This document shows positions 18,324-27,754 of a stretch of DNA of 64,000 bases, one piece after another. This stretch comes from CAVRQM01 sp963723455 (GTDB lineage Bacteria; Pseudomonadota; Alphaproteobacteria; Acetobacterales; Acetobacteraceae). The stretch is taken from assembly GCA_963723455.1 (NCBI GenBank), contig CAVRQM010000001.1, positions 1,798,001 to 1,862,000 of the forward strand. Direction: 5' to 3'. The position numbers and the translations under genes are program-made. The first letter of the stretch is position 1. Each line of letters opens with the position of its first letter. The notes below the pieces were generated by a model, which did not search any database, was not told the DNA's origin, and was given only the letters and a program-made list of their open reading frames with translations.

Positions 18324-20115
18324 ATGGTGATGACAAGAACATCGGCTTTGCGGACGACGGCGCTGCTCGCCGCGACGGCGCTGGCCGGGGGTATGTTCGC
18401 CAGCCATCCCGCGGCGGCGCAGGACGCCGCGCAGTTGCAGGCGATCCAGCAGCAGATCTCCCAGTTGCAGGCGCAGCTGCGCCGGCTGCAGCGCGAGGCG
18501 GCCTCGCGCGACGCGGCGCTGCGGCAGGCGCAGCAGGACGCCGCCCAGGCGCGCGCGCAGGCCGCGCAGGCGATGCAGCAGGCCTCCGTCCGTCCGGCCG
18601 CGCCGCCGGCCGCGAGCTATCCGCCCGGCACCTATGCACAAGGCCCGCAGCAGGGCGGCAGCGGCTTCTCGCTCGGCACGCCGAACCCGAACGCCAGTTC
18701 GCTCGCCAGCGCCAGCCCGGCTTCGGTCACCACCACCTCGGTCGATCGGAACAACCCGACCTTCCGTCTCGGCGGCGTGACCGTGACGCTGGGCGGGTTC
18801 ATCGACACCACCGCGCTGTATCGCAGCCGCAACCTGACTGCGGGCACCTCGACCAGCTTCAACTCCATTCCGTACTCGAACAGCGTCAACGCGCACCTGA
18901 ACGAGTTCCGCGTCACCGCGCAGCCGACCCGGTTCAGCATCCTGGTGCAAGGCAAGCCAAGCGCCACGATCAACCTGGCCGGCTACTTCGAAGGCGACTT
19001 CAACGCCTCGGGCACCACCTCCAACTCCAACCAGACCAATGGCTACGTGCCGCGCATGCGCCTCGCCTACGCCCAGTACCGACGACTCGCGCTACGGGCT
19101 GCATCTGCTGTTCGGCCAGGACTGGAGCCTGGCCGTCGGCAACCTGGTCGGCATCACGCCGCGCAAGGAGTTGATCCCGCCGGTGATCGATGCCGGCTAT
19201 TTTCCGGGCTTCGTCTACACGCGCGCGCCGCAGGTCCGCGTGGTCAAGGATTTCGGCGGCAGATACTGGCTCGGCGCCTCGCTGGAAGCGCCGCAGGAAA
19301 CCTATTCCTTTGCTGGCGCCACGGCATCGACCTCGGTGCCGAACCTGACCTTGCCGCCGCTGTCCGGCCAAAAGGCAGGCGATGCGCTGACCTTCAACAG
19401 TCTCGGATCCGGCTATCTGAACTCGACTACCAGCTACAGCTATGACACCGCGCCCGACATCATCGTGAAGGCGGCCGCCGACCCCGGCTGGGGTCACTAC
19501 GAGGCGTACGGTCTGGGCACGTTCTTCAAGGCGCGCACGTCGGTGCTGGGCGCGGGCGACACGCGCACCGTGTTCGGCGGCGGCGTCGGCGGCTCGACGG
19601 TGTTGCCGATCGTCGCGAAATACGTCGACCTGACCGGCAACGTGCTGGCCGGGTACGGCGTCGGCCGCTACGGCGCGAGCCAGCTGCCGGACGCCACGTT
19701 CAAGGCCAACGGCGCCCCGGCCCCGTTGCCCGAGATCATCGGCAATGTCGGCATCGTGGCGCACCCGGTCAAATCGGTCGATCTCTACACCTTCGTCGGC
19801 ACCGAGCAGATCGGCCGCAGCAGCTTTACCGCCGGCTCCGGCAGCAAGACCGCAGGCTTCGGCTACGGCACCTCGTTCGTCGCCACGGCCGGATGCGGCA
19901 TCGAGCTGGCCACGACCTGCAGCGCGCAGACCCGCGCGCTGGACGACGTGACGATCGGCGCCTGGTGGCGCTTCCTGCATGGCGGGTTCGGCACGCTGCA
20001 GGCCGGCGTGCAGTACAGCTATGTCAAGAAGATCGCCTTCCACGGCGTCGGCGGCAAGCCGGATACCGACGAGAACATCGCGTTCTTCACCTTGCGCTAC
20101 CTGCCGTTCCAGTAA
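18324..20115 (+). CDS. porin-like outer-membrane protein (frame broken once)
   Basis: It carries a signal peptide (MTRTSALRTTALLAATALAG with cleavage after AHPAAAQ-like AAAQ), then a coiled-coil stretch rich in Gln (LQAIQQQISQLQAQLRRLQ), a Pro/Ala linker and a beta-rich barrel ending in the aromatic FFTLRYLPFQ expected for outer-membrane insertion. The barrel continues in the next frame from DDSRYGLHLLFGQDWSLAVG; dropping one C near 19080 joins AYAQY to DDSRYG. About 596 residues when repaired. This is the coiled-coil plus barrel layout of periplasm-anchored porins; substrate unknown. It is convergent with the KirBac gene 9 bp away. The 240 bp upstream (18084-18323) hold no other gene I can support. 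Confidence 0.8.
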
Positions 20116-20124
20116 GCGGCGGGC

Positions 20125-21045
20125 TCAAGCCGGGTCGGAGATCGCCTCCGGCCCGGAGTCCGGCTCCAGGTCGTGCAGCCGGGTCAGGTCGGCGGTGATG
20201 TGCCCGGACTCATCGACCGAGACCGCATCGGCGAAGCGCATGCCGAACATGATGTTGTCTGGACCATAGTCCTGCATGTCGTGCACAGTCGCCGCCAGCA
20301 CCGGGTCGCGCGCCTCGACCGACAGGAACAGCCGCGCCGTCTCGCGCGCTAGGCGGTGGGCGTCGTAGCCGGCCAGCGGACTGTCCGCGTCGATGACGTG
20401 CAGCAGCGTCCAGGTCAGCGCGAAGATCGGCAGGCGCGGACGTTCCAGGCGCAATTCATGGGGACGGCGGAACATCTGCCCTTCGGCGGTCCGCTCGGCC
20501 AGCAGCGCGGTCAACTGGGCGCTGGCGTTGGTCAGGTTCGCCGCGCGCGCGTTCGCCAGTCGCACCATCAGCGTCAGCTTGCCGTCGTGTCGGCTGATGA
20601 CGCATTGGCGGGCGAAGGTCATGCGCGGGCGCGGGCGCGAGATGCGGACGAACAGCAGGCCGGTGGTGATTGCGGTGAAGCCCATGCCGACCAAGATCTC
20701 GATGCTTGCAACGATGTGCCCGTACAGCGTCTGCGGCGCCATCACGCCATAGCCGACGGTTGCCAGCGTCTCGATGCTGAAGAAGAACGCATCCAGGAAC
20801 GATCCGGCGCGCACGTTGGCGACCGACCCCGGGCGCATCGTGTACAGCGCCCCGAACAGCAGGTTCAGCAGCAGGTCCACGCACAGCACGGCAACCAGGA
20901 AACGCCACCAGCTCAGGCCGACGGCGAAGTGGTACGGGTCGCGCCAGTCGTAGCGCGCCGCGCCGCGTTTGGTCAGCTCGAAGGCGCCGACGCAAATCTG
21001 CATTTCGCTGACCCGGGCTGCTCGGGGCTGCCGCGGAGGCTTCAT
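20125..21045 (-). CDS. inward-rectifier potassium channel, KirBac type
   Basis: Inner-membrane K+ channel of 306 residues. A slide helix region (RYDWRDPYHFAVGLSWW) precedes the first membrane helix (residues about 47-68), the pore loop GSFLDAFFFSIETLATVGYG carries the TVGYG selectivity filter at 96-100, and the second helix follows. The C-terminal Kir immunoglobulin-like cytoplasmic domain comes next (RPRMTFARQCVI, FALTWTLLHVIDADSPL, MFGMRFADAV). Its ATG overlaps the stop of the Smr-domain gene (ATGA at 21042-21045), so the two are probably cotranscribed. The gating signal is unknown. Confidence 0.92.
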   Translation of the reverse strand: MKPPRQPRAARVSEMQICVGAFELTKRGAARYDWRDPYHFAVGLSWWRFLVAVLCVDLLLNLLFGALYTMRPGSVANVRAGSFLDAFFFSIETLATVGYGVMAPQTLYGHIVASIEILVGMGFTAITTGLLFVRISRPRPRMTFARQCVISRHDGKLTLMVRLANARAANLTNASAQLTALLAERTAEGQMFRRPHELRLERPRLPIFALTWTLLHVIDADSPLAGYDAHRLARETARLFLSVEARDPVLAATVHDMQDYGPDNIMFGMRFADAVSVDESGHITADLTRLHDLEPDSGPEAISDPA

Positions 21046-21578
21046 CGCGGCCGCCGCAGCAGCAGGCGCACCGATCCGGGATTGGCCGGATGCGGATGGC
21101 TCGCGGCCAGCAGCAGCGGGCGCAGCGCAGGCGAGTTCAGCCAGAACGGCAGTTCGCGCCGGATCACGCCGCCGCCCTCGCCGGCGCCGCGGCCGGTGAT
21201 CACCTCGACGCAGCGCACCCGGTCGGCATGGGCGGCGCGCACGAAAGCGTCGAGCGCGACAAAGGCGGCCTGCGCGCTGCGGCCGTGCAGATCGAGCGTG
21301 CGCGCCGGCGCCAGCTTGCCGCCGCGCAGCCGGTTCCAGCTGGCGCGGTCCAGTCCGCCCGGGTTCTCGCCCACCGCCAGCGCCGTCGGCCGCACGCCCG
21401 GCGGCGCCGCGCGCGGTCGCGGCCCCGCCGGCACCGGCTGGGTTTCGGGCGGCGGCTGCGGGCCTGCCGGAACGGGGGGCAGGATGCGGCCGGGCAGCAG
21501 GCGGACGCGCCGGGCGAACTCGGCCCACTCGGCGCGCTCGGCCTCGCTCAGGATGCGGCGGCGGGACTGGGTGCGCAT
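21042..21578 (-). CDS. Smr-domain (DNA/RNA nuclease-like) protein
   Basis: About 178 residues. An N-terminal basic and Pro-rich linker (SRRRILSEAERAEWAEFARR, then PVPAGPQPPPE) is followed by a C-terminal Smr domain with LDLHG near residue 95 and VEVITGRGAGEGGGVIRREL, ending in SVRLLLRRPR. Stand-alone Smr proteins of alphaproteobacteria share this layout; Smr domains can nick nucleic acid, but activity here is not proven. ATG 21578 is preferred to 21602. It sits upstream of and overlaps the KirBac gene. Confidence 0.88.
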   Translation of the reverse strand: MRTQSRRRILSEAERAEWAEFARRVRLLPGRILPPVPAGPQPPPETQPVPAGPRPRAAPPGVRPTALAVGENPGGLDRASWNRLRGGKLAPARTLDLHGRSAQAAFVALDAFVRAAHADRVRCVEVITGRGAGEGGGVIRRELPFWLNSPALRPLLLAASHPHPANPGSVRLLLRRPR

Positions 21579-21651
21579 GCCGCGTGTATTGGCAATCCGC
21601 ACCCGCTTCGTCCATGCCTCCCGGGCCGGCCCCGTCGTTCGGCGGGTCGCC

Positions 21652-21939
21652 TCAGTGGTGCTGCAGCTCGTCGGACAGCATCTGCCCGCCCGGCGTCTTG
21701 AAGTCCTGCAGCACGAACATCTGCCCGTCCTGCGTCACCACGATGCTGCCGGGCGCCAGCTTCTGGGCGTGCTGCATCATCATTGCCAGCATCGCCGGGT
21801 CGTTGAAGTTGTCCATCTCCTTCAGGGTGCCGGCATTGTCGTAGAACTCGATCCGGCGGCGGGGATTGTCGCCCGGCGCGGCGAAGGCCGGAGCAGCGAT
21901 CGACAGGGTCAGCAGGGCAAGGGCGATGGTCTTCTTCAT
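21652..21939 (-). CDS. small secreted protein, hypothetical
   Basis: A 95-residue protein with a clear signal peptide (MKKTIALALLTLSIAAPAFA). The mature part is about 75 residues (GDNPRRRIEFYDNAGTLKEM and FVLQDFKTPGGQMLSDELQ). The ATG at 21939 is preceded by a good GGAG ribosome-binding site, and this start is better than the longer frame at 22023. No recognised family. It probably acts in the periplasm. Confidence 0.7.
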   Translation of the reverse strand: MKKTIALALLTLSIAAPAFAAPGDNPRRRIEFYDNAGTLKEMDNFNDPAMLAMMMQHAQKLAPGSIVVTQDGQMFVLQDFKTPGGQMLSDELQHH

Positions 21940-22135
21940 GGCGGTCTCTCCTGGATGGCAAGGCGGTTCATTCCGCAGCATCCAGTTCGCCGCCGCGCGC
22001 CGGCCATTACGCGCGCGCGGCAAGATTATTTCACGGTAACACTGTAACGATCGGGCGCGGCCAACCGGGCCGGGTCTGGACCGGGTGCGGGGCTTGCGCG
22101 ACCTTCGCCCGGTGGTTAGGAACAGCTCGGCGGAT

Positions 22136-22210
22136 GGGCGCGTAGCTCAGCGGTAGAGCATCGCCTTGACATGGCGGGGGTCACAGGTTCAATCCCTGTC
22201 GCGCCCACCA
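22136..22210 (+). tRNA. tRNA-Val (anticodon GAC)
   Basis: A 75-nt cloverleaf with encoded CCA. The acceptor stem GGGCGCG pairs with CGCGCCC. The D arm is GCTC-AGCGGTA-GAGC. The anticodon stem TCGCC/GGCGG has loop TTGACAT (anticodon GAC). The T arm is ACAGG-TTCAATC-CCTGT, followed by discriminator A and CCA. The 3' end is overlapped on the opposite strand by the last codons of the LysR gene. Confidence 0.95.
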
Positions 22211-23100
22211 TCCGCCGTGCCGATGCCAAAGCTCGCGGCGATATGCGCGGCCAGCACCTCGGTCACCGCCGCGCGCGGCTCGCGGCCTTTCAGCAGTAAC
22301 AGTGCGGTCTCGGGCAGCGGCGGCAGCCCGTCGCCGGGCGGCAGAACGCGTAGCCCCTCCGGCAGCCACGCCACCGGCGATACCGTCACCGCGAGGCCCG
22401 CCAGGACCGGCGCGTGGGTGCCCGCCAGGGTCGCCGAGGTGTAGGCGACGCGGTAGCGGCGGCCCTCGTCGTTCAGCGCCCGCAGCGCCGCACCTCGCCA
22501 GCAGCAATTGCCCGCGGCCAGCGCCAGCGGCAACGGATCGCGCCGATGCGGCGAGTTGCGCTCCGCCGTGATCCATTGCAGCGGCCCACGCCACAACTCG
22601 AGCGCCTCGGGCCAGAACCCGGACTCCGGATTGTCCTCGCTGCACAGGATCAGGTCGAGCTCGCCGGCCCGCAGCCGCGCGAACAGATCGCTGCTGGGCA
22701 TGCACAGCACATCGACCTCGACCGCCGGATGGCTGTCCGCGAACCGCTTGAGCGCCCCCGGAAGATAGGCCAGCGCGTAGTCGTCCGGCGTGCCCAGCCG
22801 CACCGTGCCGCGCACCGTGGGGGCGTGGAACGCCATCCAGATCTCGTCGTTCAGCGCCAGCAGGTCGCGCGAGCGTTCCAGCAGGTACTGCCCGTGCGGC
22901 GTCAGCTGCACCGCGCCGCCCTTGCCGCGCTGCAGGATGCGCTGCCCCAGCACCAATTCCAGCCGCTGCACCTGCATCGACACCGCCGACTGCGTGCGCC
23001 CCACCCGCTCGGCCGCGCGGGTGAAACTGCCCTCCTCGGCGATGAAGGCGAAGGCGCGCAGCAGGTCGGGGTCGATGGCGACGGGCTGGGTCATGTCCAT
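22189..23100 (-). CDS. LysR-family transcriptional regulator
   Basis: About 303 residues. An N-terminal winged helix-turn-helix (LLRAFAFIAEEGSFTRAAER and VGRTQSAVSMQVQRLELVLG) is followed by a periplasmic-binding-like effector domain (RLGTPDDYALAYLPGALKRF). The start is ATG 23100 or 23094. The final residues (GTADGGRDRD) and the stop fall inside the 3' half of tRNA-Val on the other strand, so the original C-terminus may have been different. It is divergent from a DUF1127 gene, a frequent pairing. Ligand unknown. Confidence 0.9.
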   Translation of the reverse strand: MDMTQPVAIDPDLLRAFAFIAEEGSFTRAAERVGRTQSAVSMQVQRLELVLGQRILQRGKGGAVQLTPHGQYLLERSRDLLALNDEIWMAFHAPTVRGTVRLGTPDDYALAYLPGALKRFADSHPAVEVDVLCMPSSDLFARLRAGELDLILCSEDNPESGFWPEALELWRGPLQWITAERNSPHRRDPLPLALAAGNCCWRGAALRALNDEGRRYRVAYTSATLAGTHAPVLAGLAVTVSPVAWLPEGLRVLPPGDGLPPLPETALLLLKGREPRAAVTEVLAAHIAASFGIGTADGGRDRD

Positions 23101-23197
23101 CAAGGTATTTGATCACCAAGATGAATGCAATTCGTTTCTCTCATCGACCGCGAGACCCCATCCTGTGTCCACCAAGGCCACAGCACAGGAGGTTTCC

Positions 23198-23398
23198 ATG
23201 ACGACCCAGCAGATCGCAGCGCCGCTGACCCGGCTTTGGCACGAAGTCGAACACGTCATGCAGGTTTGGGCGACGCGGCGCGAGCTGAGCCAGCTCGACG
23301 ACCGGATGTTGAAGGATCTCGGGATTTCGCGGGCGCAGGCGGAGTTTCAGGCCGGACGGCACGGCGTCTGGCATATCGGCCCGCATCACGACGCCTGA
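23198..23398 (+). CDS. DUF1127 small protein (YjiS-like)
   Basis: A 66-residue protein with a strong AGGAGG ribosome-binding site eight bases before the ATG. It contains the DUF1127 core (WATRRELSQLDDRMLKDLGI followed by SRAQAEFQA). Family members are small, basic, Arg/Leu-rich and often stress-induced; some bind RNA in alphaproteobacteria. Function here is unknown. It is divergent from the LysR gene 97 bp away, which is a plausible regulator. Confidence 0.88.
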   Translation: MTTQQIAAPLTRLWHEVEHVMQVWATRRELSQLDDRMLKDLGISRAQAEFQAGRHGVWHIGPHHDA

Positions 23399-23533
23399 CG
23401 CTGCTGACGGGTGCCGCTGCCGGGACGTGGCAATGTTCTTGCGGCGTCGCCCGCTGGCGCTGCACCCGGCCAGAGCTGCAGGACCGCCGGAGTTGGGCGG
23501 GCGGTCGGAGTTGAACAGACGGTCGGCGCCGCG

Positions 23534-23980
23534 CTATTCGCGCCGCTCCCACCGCCGCTCGCCCTGCTGCCAGTAGGTCAGCACGTGCCCGGCCGCCCGT
23601 GCGGTCCGGTAGCGATCGCGCGCGGCCTGCACGGCCGCTTCGTCGCGGCCGTCGAACAGGTCGAACACGCGCGCGAAACCGTCCAGCCGTGCGCTTGACG
23701 CGCCGCCGACCAGGAACAGGAACCGCGCCCCGTTCGGCGCCGCGTCGTCGTCGGCCAGCCAGATCGGCTGCAGTTCGGCGTCGCCCTCGGCCGGGCCGCC
23801 ATGCGGCAGCCAGTCGGGTTCGGCGCACGTCCATAGCGCGCGATCGAGGTCGGCGCGCAGCGCCGGATCGGGGCACGCCACGCAGGCCCGCTCGCCGGCG
23901 GCCAGCGTGCGGCCGAGCAGGGCAGGGAGCGCCTGCGCGACTTCGCTGCGGGTCAGGTGGTAGAAGCCGATTTCGGACAG
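23534..23980 (-). CDS. holC: DNA polymerase III chi subunit
   Basis: Clamp-loader accessory subunit that bridges to SSB. The protein reads SEIGFYHLTRSEVAQALPAL, then RTLAAGERACVACPDP, DRALWTCAEPDWLPHG, FLFLVGGASS and VFDLFDGRDEAAVQAARDRY, matching HolC in layout and length (about 148 residues). No ATG, GTG or TTG lies at the conserved N-terminus: the residue before SEIGFY is CTG (23980), and the frame upstream runs into a 19-bp tandem duplication at the end of pepA. Either CTG is used or the sequence there has been altered. An internal ATG at 23881 would remove about a quarter of the protein. Confidence 0.85.
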   Translation of the reverse strand: MSEIGFYHLTRSEVAQALPALLGRTLAAGERACVACPDPALRADLDRALWTCAEPDWLPHGGPAEGDAELQPIWLADDDAAPNGARFLFLVGGASSARLDGFARVFDLFDGRDEAAVQAARDRYRTARAAGHVLTYWQQGERRWERRE

Positions 23981-23993
23981 GCGCCCGCTCTCT

Positions 23994-24031
23994 CGATTAG
24001 CTTTCGTACTGGCGATTAGCTTTCGTACTGG
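23994..24031. repeat. perfect 19-bp tandem duplication at pepA 3' end
   Basis: Two adjacent identical 19-bp copies (23994-24012 and 24013-24031; minus strand CCAGTACGAAAGCTAATCG). The copy at 24013-24031 contains the last codons and stop of pepA. The second copy (23994-24012) lies between pepA and the start of holC, where the holC start codon would be expected. Confidence 0.9.
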
Positions 24032-25500
24032 TCCGCCACCAGCCGGTCGAGCAGCCGCACGCCGTAGCCGGTGGCGCCCTTGGCGTGCAGCGGCGCGTCC
24101 TTGCTGGCCCAGGCCATGCCGGCAATGTCCAGATGCGCCCAGGGCCGTCCGGTCACGAAGCGCTGCAGGAAATGCGCCGCGGTGATCGCCCCGCCCGGCC
24201 GGCCGCCGACATGCTTCATGTCGGCGATGTCGCTCTTCAGGCCCTTGTCATAGGCGTCGTGCATCGGCATCCGCCACAGCTTCTCGCCGGTCTCGCGGCC
24301 GGCGGCGGCCAGACGCTCGGACAGCGCGTCGTCGTTGCTGAAGCAGCCGGCATATTCATGCCCCAGGGCGACGATGATCGCTCCGGTCAGGGTTGCCAGA
24401 TCAACCATGAAGCGCGGCTCGAACCGCTTCTGCGCGTAGTGCAGCACGTCCGCCAGCACCATGCGGCCCTCGGCGTCGGTGTTGATGATCTCGACCGTCT
24501 GGCCGGACGCGGTGCGCACCACGTCGCCGGGCCGCTGCGCCGTGCCGGACGGCATGTTCTCCACAAGCCCGACCAGACCCACCGCATCGACGCGCGCGCG
24601 CCGCCCGGCCAGGGCGGCCATCACGCCGACCACGGCGCCGGCGCCGGCCATGTCCCATTTCATGTCCTCCATCCCGGCCGCCGGCTTGATGCTGATGCCG
24701 CCGGTGTCGAAGGTGACGCCCTTGCCGATGAAGGCGACGGGCTTCTCGGCGCTGCTGCCATCAGCGGCGGTAGGCGCGCCGTTCCAGCGCATCACCACCA
24801 TGCGCGGCTCCTGCGCGCTGCCCTGCGACACGCCGAGCAGCGCGCCGAAGCCGAACTCGGCCAGCTGCGCCGGCCCGAACACCTCGATGTCCAGCCCCAG
24901 CCCGGCCAGCGCCTGGATGCGGGTCGCCATCTCGGAGGGGGTCAGCACGTTGGGCGGCTCGCTCACCAGCTCGCGGGTGACGAACACGCCATGCGCCACC
25001 GCGCGCAGCGGATCGAAGGCTTGCGCCGCCGCCTCGGGATCCTCGACGCGCACGGACAGCCGGGCCAGGCGCGGCTTGTCCTCCGGCTTCTCGTGGGTGC
25101 GGTAGCGGTCGAAGCGCCAGGCGCGCAGCACCGCGCCCAGCGCCAGATGCGCCGCCTGCTGGGCGGTCAGCGTGCGCGCCGCCACCGCCGCCTCCGGCTC
25201 GCGCGCCAGCGCTGCCGCGGCATGGCCGCCGGCCTCCTCGGCGGCCAGGGTAGTGAAGCCGTCGGCCTTGCCCAGCCCCACCGCGACCACCCGCGACAGG
25301 CCGCCGCCGGGCGCCAGGATGGTCGCGGTCTGGCCGGACTTGCCCTTGAACTCAGCCGCCTCCAGCGCGCGTGACACCGCGCCGCCGGTCGCGGCGTCGG
25401 CTGCCTGCAGCGCCGGGCTGTCCAGCGCCGCCTCGAAGAACGGCAGCACCAGGGCGCCCGAATTCGGCAGGCTCGGACGGACAAAGGCGACTTCCAGCAT
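24016..25500 (-). CDS. pepA: leucyl aminopeptidase (M17)
   Basis: Cytoplasmic dinuclear-metal aminopeptidase of 494 residues. Metal and catalytic motifs are intact: VAFIGKGVTFDTGGISIKP (Lys and Asp ligands), WDMAGAGAV and the M17 signature NTDAEGRMVLADVLHYA. The N-terminal macrodomain-like half is present. The stop lies in a 19-bp tandem duplication, and holC follows closely downstream, an order common in alphaproteobacteria. In some bacteria PepA also binds DNA; nothing here tests that. Confidence 0.96.
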   Translation of the reverse strand: MLEVAFVRPSLPNSGALVLPFFEAALDSPALQAADAATGGAVSRALEAAEFKGKSGQTATILAPGGGLSRVVAVGLGKADGFTTLAAEEAGGHAAAALAREPEAAVAARTLTAQQAAHLALGAVLRAWRFDRYRTHEKPEDKPRLARLSVRVEDPEAAAQAFDPLRAVAHGVFVTRELVSEPPNVLTPSEMATRIQALAGLGLDIEVFGPAQLAEFGFGALLGVSQGSAQEPRMVVMRWNGAPTAADGSSAEKPVAFIGKGVTFDTGGISIKPAAGMEDMKWDMAGAGAVVGVMAALAGRRARVDAVGLVGLVENMPSGTAQRPGDVVRTASGQTVEIINTDAEGRMVLADVLHYAQKRFEPRFMVDLATLTGAIIVALGHEYAGCFSNDDALSERLAAAGRETGEKLWRMPMHDAYDKGLKSDIADMKHVGGRPGGAITAAHFLQRFVTGRPWAHLDIAGMAWASKDAPLHAKGATGYGVRLLDRLVADQYES

Positions 25501-25638
25501 CGGGCGGCTCCAGGACGGTGGCGGCGGAGTGTAGCAGCGATGTCACGCGACGCCATCGCCCGCCGCCCGGCTGGCGATGGCGGGCGGCGGGCAGCCATCA
25601 AGCGGTCGCTAGGCAGGTCGCGTCGCAGCCGGTATGCA

Positions 25639-26402
25639 ATGGCAATGGATGACACAGCCCTGCTCGGCCTCGCCGCCGACCTCGCCCGTCAGGCTGGCGC
25701 GATGATCCTCGCGGTGCGGGCGCGCGGCTTCGACACGATGCACAAGGCCGACGCGTCCCCGGTGACCGAGGCGGACCACGCCGCCGAGGCGCTGATCGTC
25801 GCCGGGCTGCGCCGCGCCGCGCCGGCCATCCCGGTGGTCGCCGAGGAGGAGATCGCGGCCGGCCACGTCCCGGCGCAGGCGGCGGAGTTCTGGCTCGTCG
25901 ATCCGCTGGACGGCACCCGCGAGTTCGCCGCCGGGCGCGACGATTTCGCCGTCTGCATCGGGCTGATCCGCGACGGGCGGCCGGTGCTGGGCGTGGTCGG
26001 CGTGCCGGCGCAGGGCGAGCTGTTCGGCGGCATCGTCGGGCGCGGCGCGTGGAAGCGCAACGGCGTCGGCGAGCGCGCCATCGCCGCGCGCCGGCTGCCG
26101 CCCGAGGGCGCCACCGTGATCGCCAGCCGCAGCCACGCCAACGACCAGCGGATGGCCGAATACCTGGCCGGGCGGCAGGTCGCGGCGGTGGTCAATGCCG
26201 GCTCGGCGCTGAAGTTCTGCCGGCTGGCGGAGGGCCAAGCGGATCTGTACCCGCGTTTCGGCCGCACGATGGAGTGGGACACCGCCGCCCCGCAGGCGGT
26301 GCTGGAGGCGGCGGGCGGCTCCGTGCGCACGCTGGACGGCGTCCGGCTGGGCTACGGCAAGCCGGGCTGGGACAACCCGCATTTCATCTGCACGGGCCTG
26401 GA

Positions 26403-26406
<4 letters not shown>
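25639..26406 (+). CDS. cysQ: 3'(2'),5'-bisphosphate nucleotidase
   Basis: Inositol-monophosphatase superfamily enzyme that hydrolyses PAP released in sulfate assimilation. Metal motifs are present: EEEIAAG, WLVDPLDGTREFA (D-P-x-D-G-T) and MEWDTAAPQAVLEAAGG, with GSALKFCRLAEGQADLYPRF typical of CysQ. The start is ATG 25639 or 25645, both giving MAMDDTALLGLAADLA-like N-termini. It overlaps the sua5 start (TTGA at 26403-26406). An inositol-1-phosphatase role is less likely given the CysQ-specific segment. Confidence 0.93.
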
Positions 26407-27341
<935 letters not shown>

Positions 27342-27381
27342 GTCGCGGCGGGCGGTCCGGGCCGGGACTGGCCGGCGAGGC

Positions 27382-27411
27382 CCTCTCCCCGGGACGGTTC
27401 CCGGGGAGAGG
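27382..27411. terminator. perfect palindrome, terminator or REP-like element
   Basis: A 13-bp perfect inverted repeat (27382-27394 with 27399-27411, CCTCTCCCCGGGA and complement) has a 4-nt CGGT loop. It lies between the convergent tsaC and lipoprotein genes, where it could stop transcription from both sides. No T-tract is seen. The CTCTCCC/GGGAGAG core links it to the elements at 2341 and 5285. Confidence 0.6.
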
Positions 27412-27438
27412 CGTGCGCCCGGCCGCGATCGGGTCGCG

Positions 27439-27606
27439 TCAGTAGCCGTACGGGCGGGGCACCACGACCACCGGCGGCGGCGGGCGGACATAGACCGGGG
27501 CCGGCCGCACCCGATAGGCGGGGGCGACGTAGCAGCCGGCGAGCGGCAGGGCGGCCAGTCCCAGCAGGACGGCCGTTCGCATCAGGCGTATCGCGGGCAT
27601 CAGCAT
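27439..27606 (-). CDS. small proline-rich lipoprotein, hypothetical
   Basis: About 55 residues. A signal peptide with lipobox (RTAVLLGLAALPLAGC) is followed by a short Pro/Val/Tyr tail (YRVRPAPVYVRPPPPVVVV, ending PRPYGY). Candidate starts are ATG at 27606, 27600 or 27582. Small lipoproteins with such tails are common in alphaproteobacteria; function unknown. Confidence 0.65.
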   Translation of the reverse strand: MLMPAIRLMRTAVLLGLAALPLAGCYVAPAYRVRPAPVYVRPPPPVVVVPRPYGY

Positions 27607-27754
27607 GTCCTTGCACTCGGGCAAGGGGTCGTCCCTCGCCACGCAAGCGCAACGTAGCCGCCGGCGATCCGTTGCGCTTGCTACAAATCGTCTCAGCCGC
27701 GCGCTGCGGCTTGGCTAGGTGGCCGAGCGCCGCGCGGCTGCCTATCTTGTCGGG

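Noticed and set aside
23476..23522. Imperfect 18-bp tandem repeat before holC end
   Set aside because: Only two copies with several mismatches in a short intergenic region; too weak to list as a repeat.
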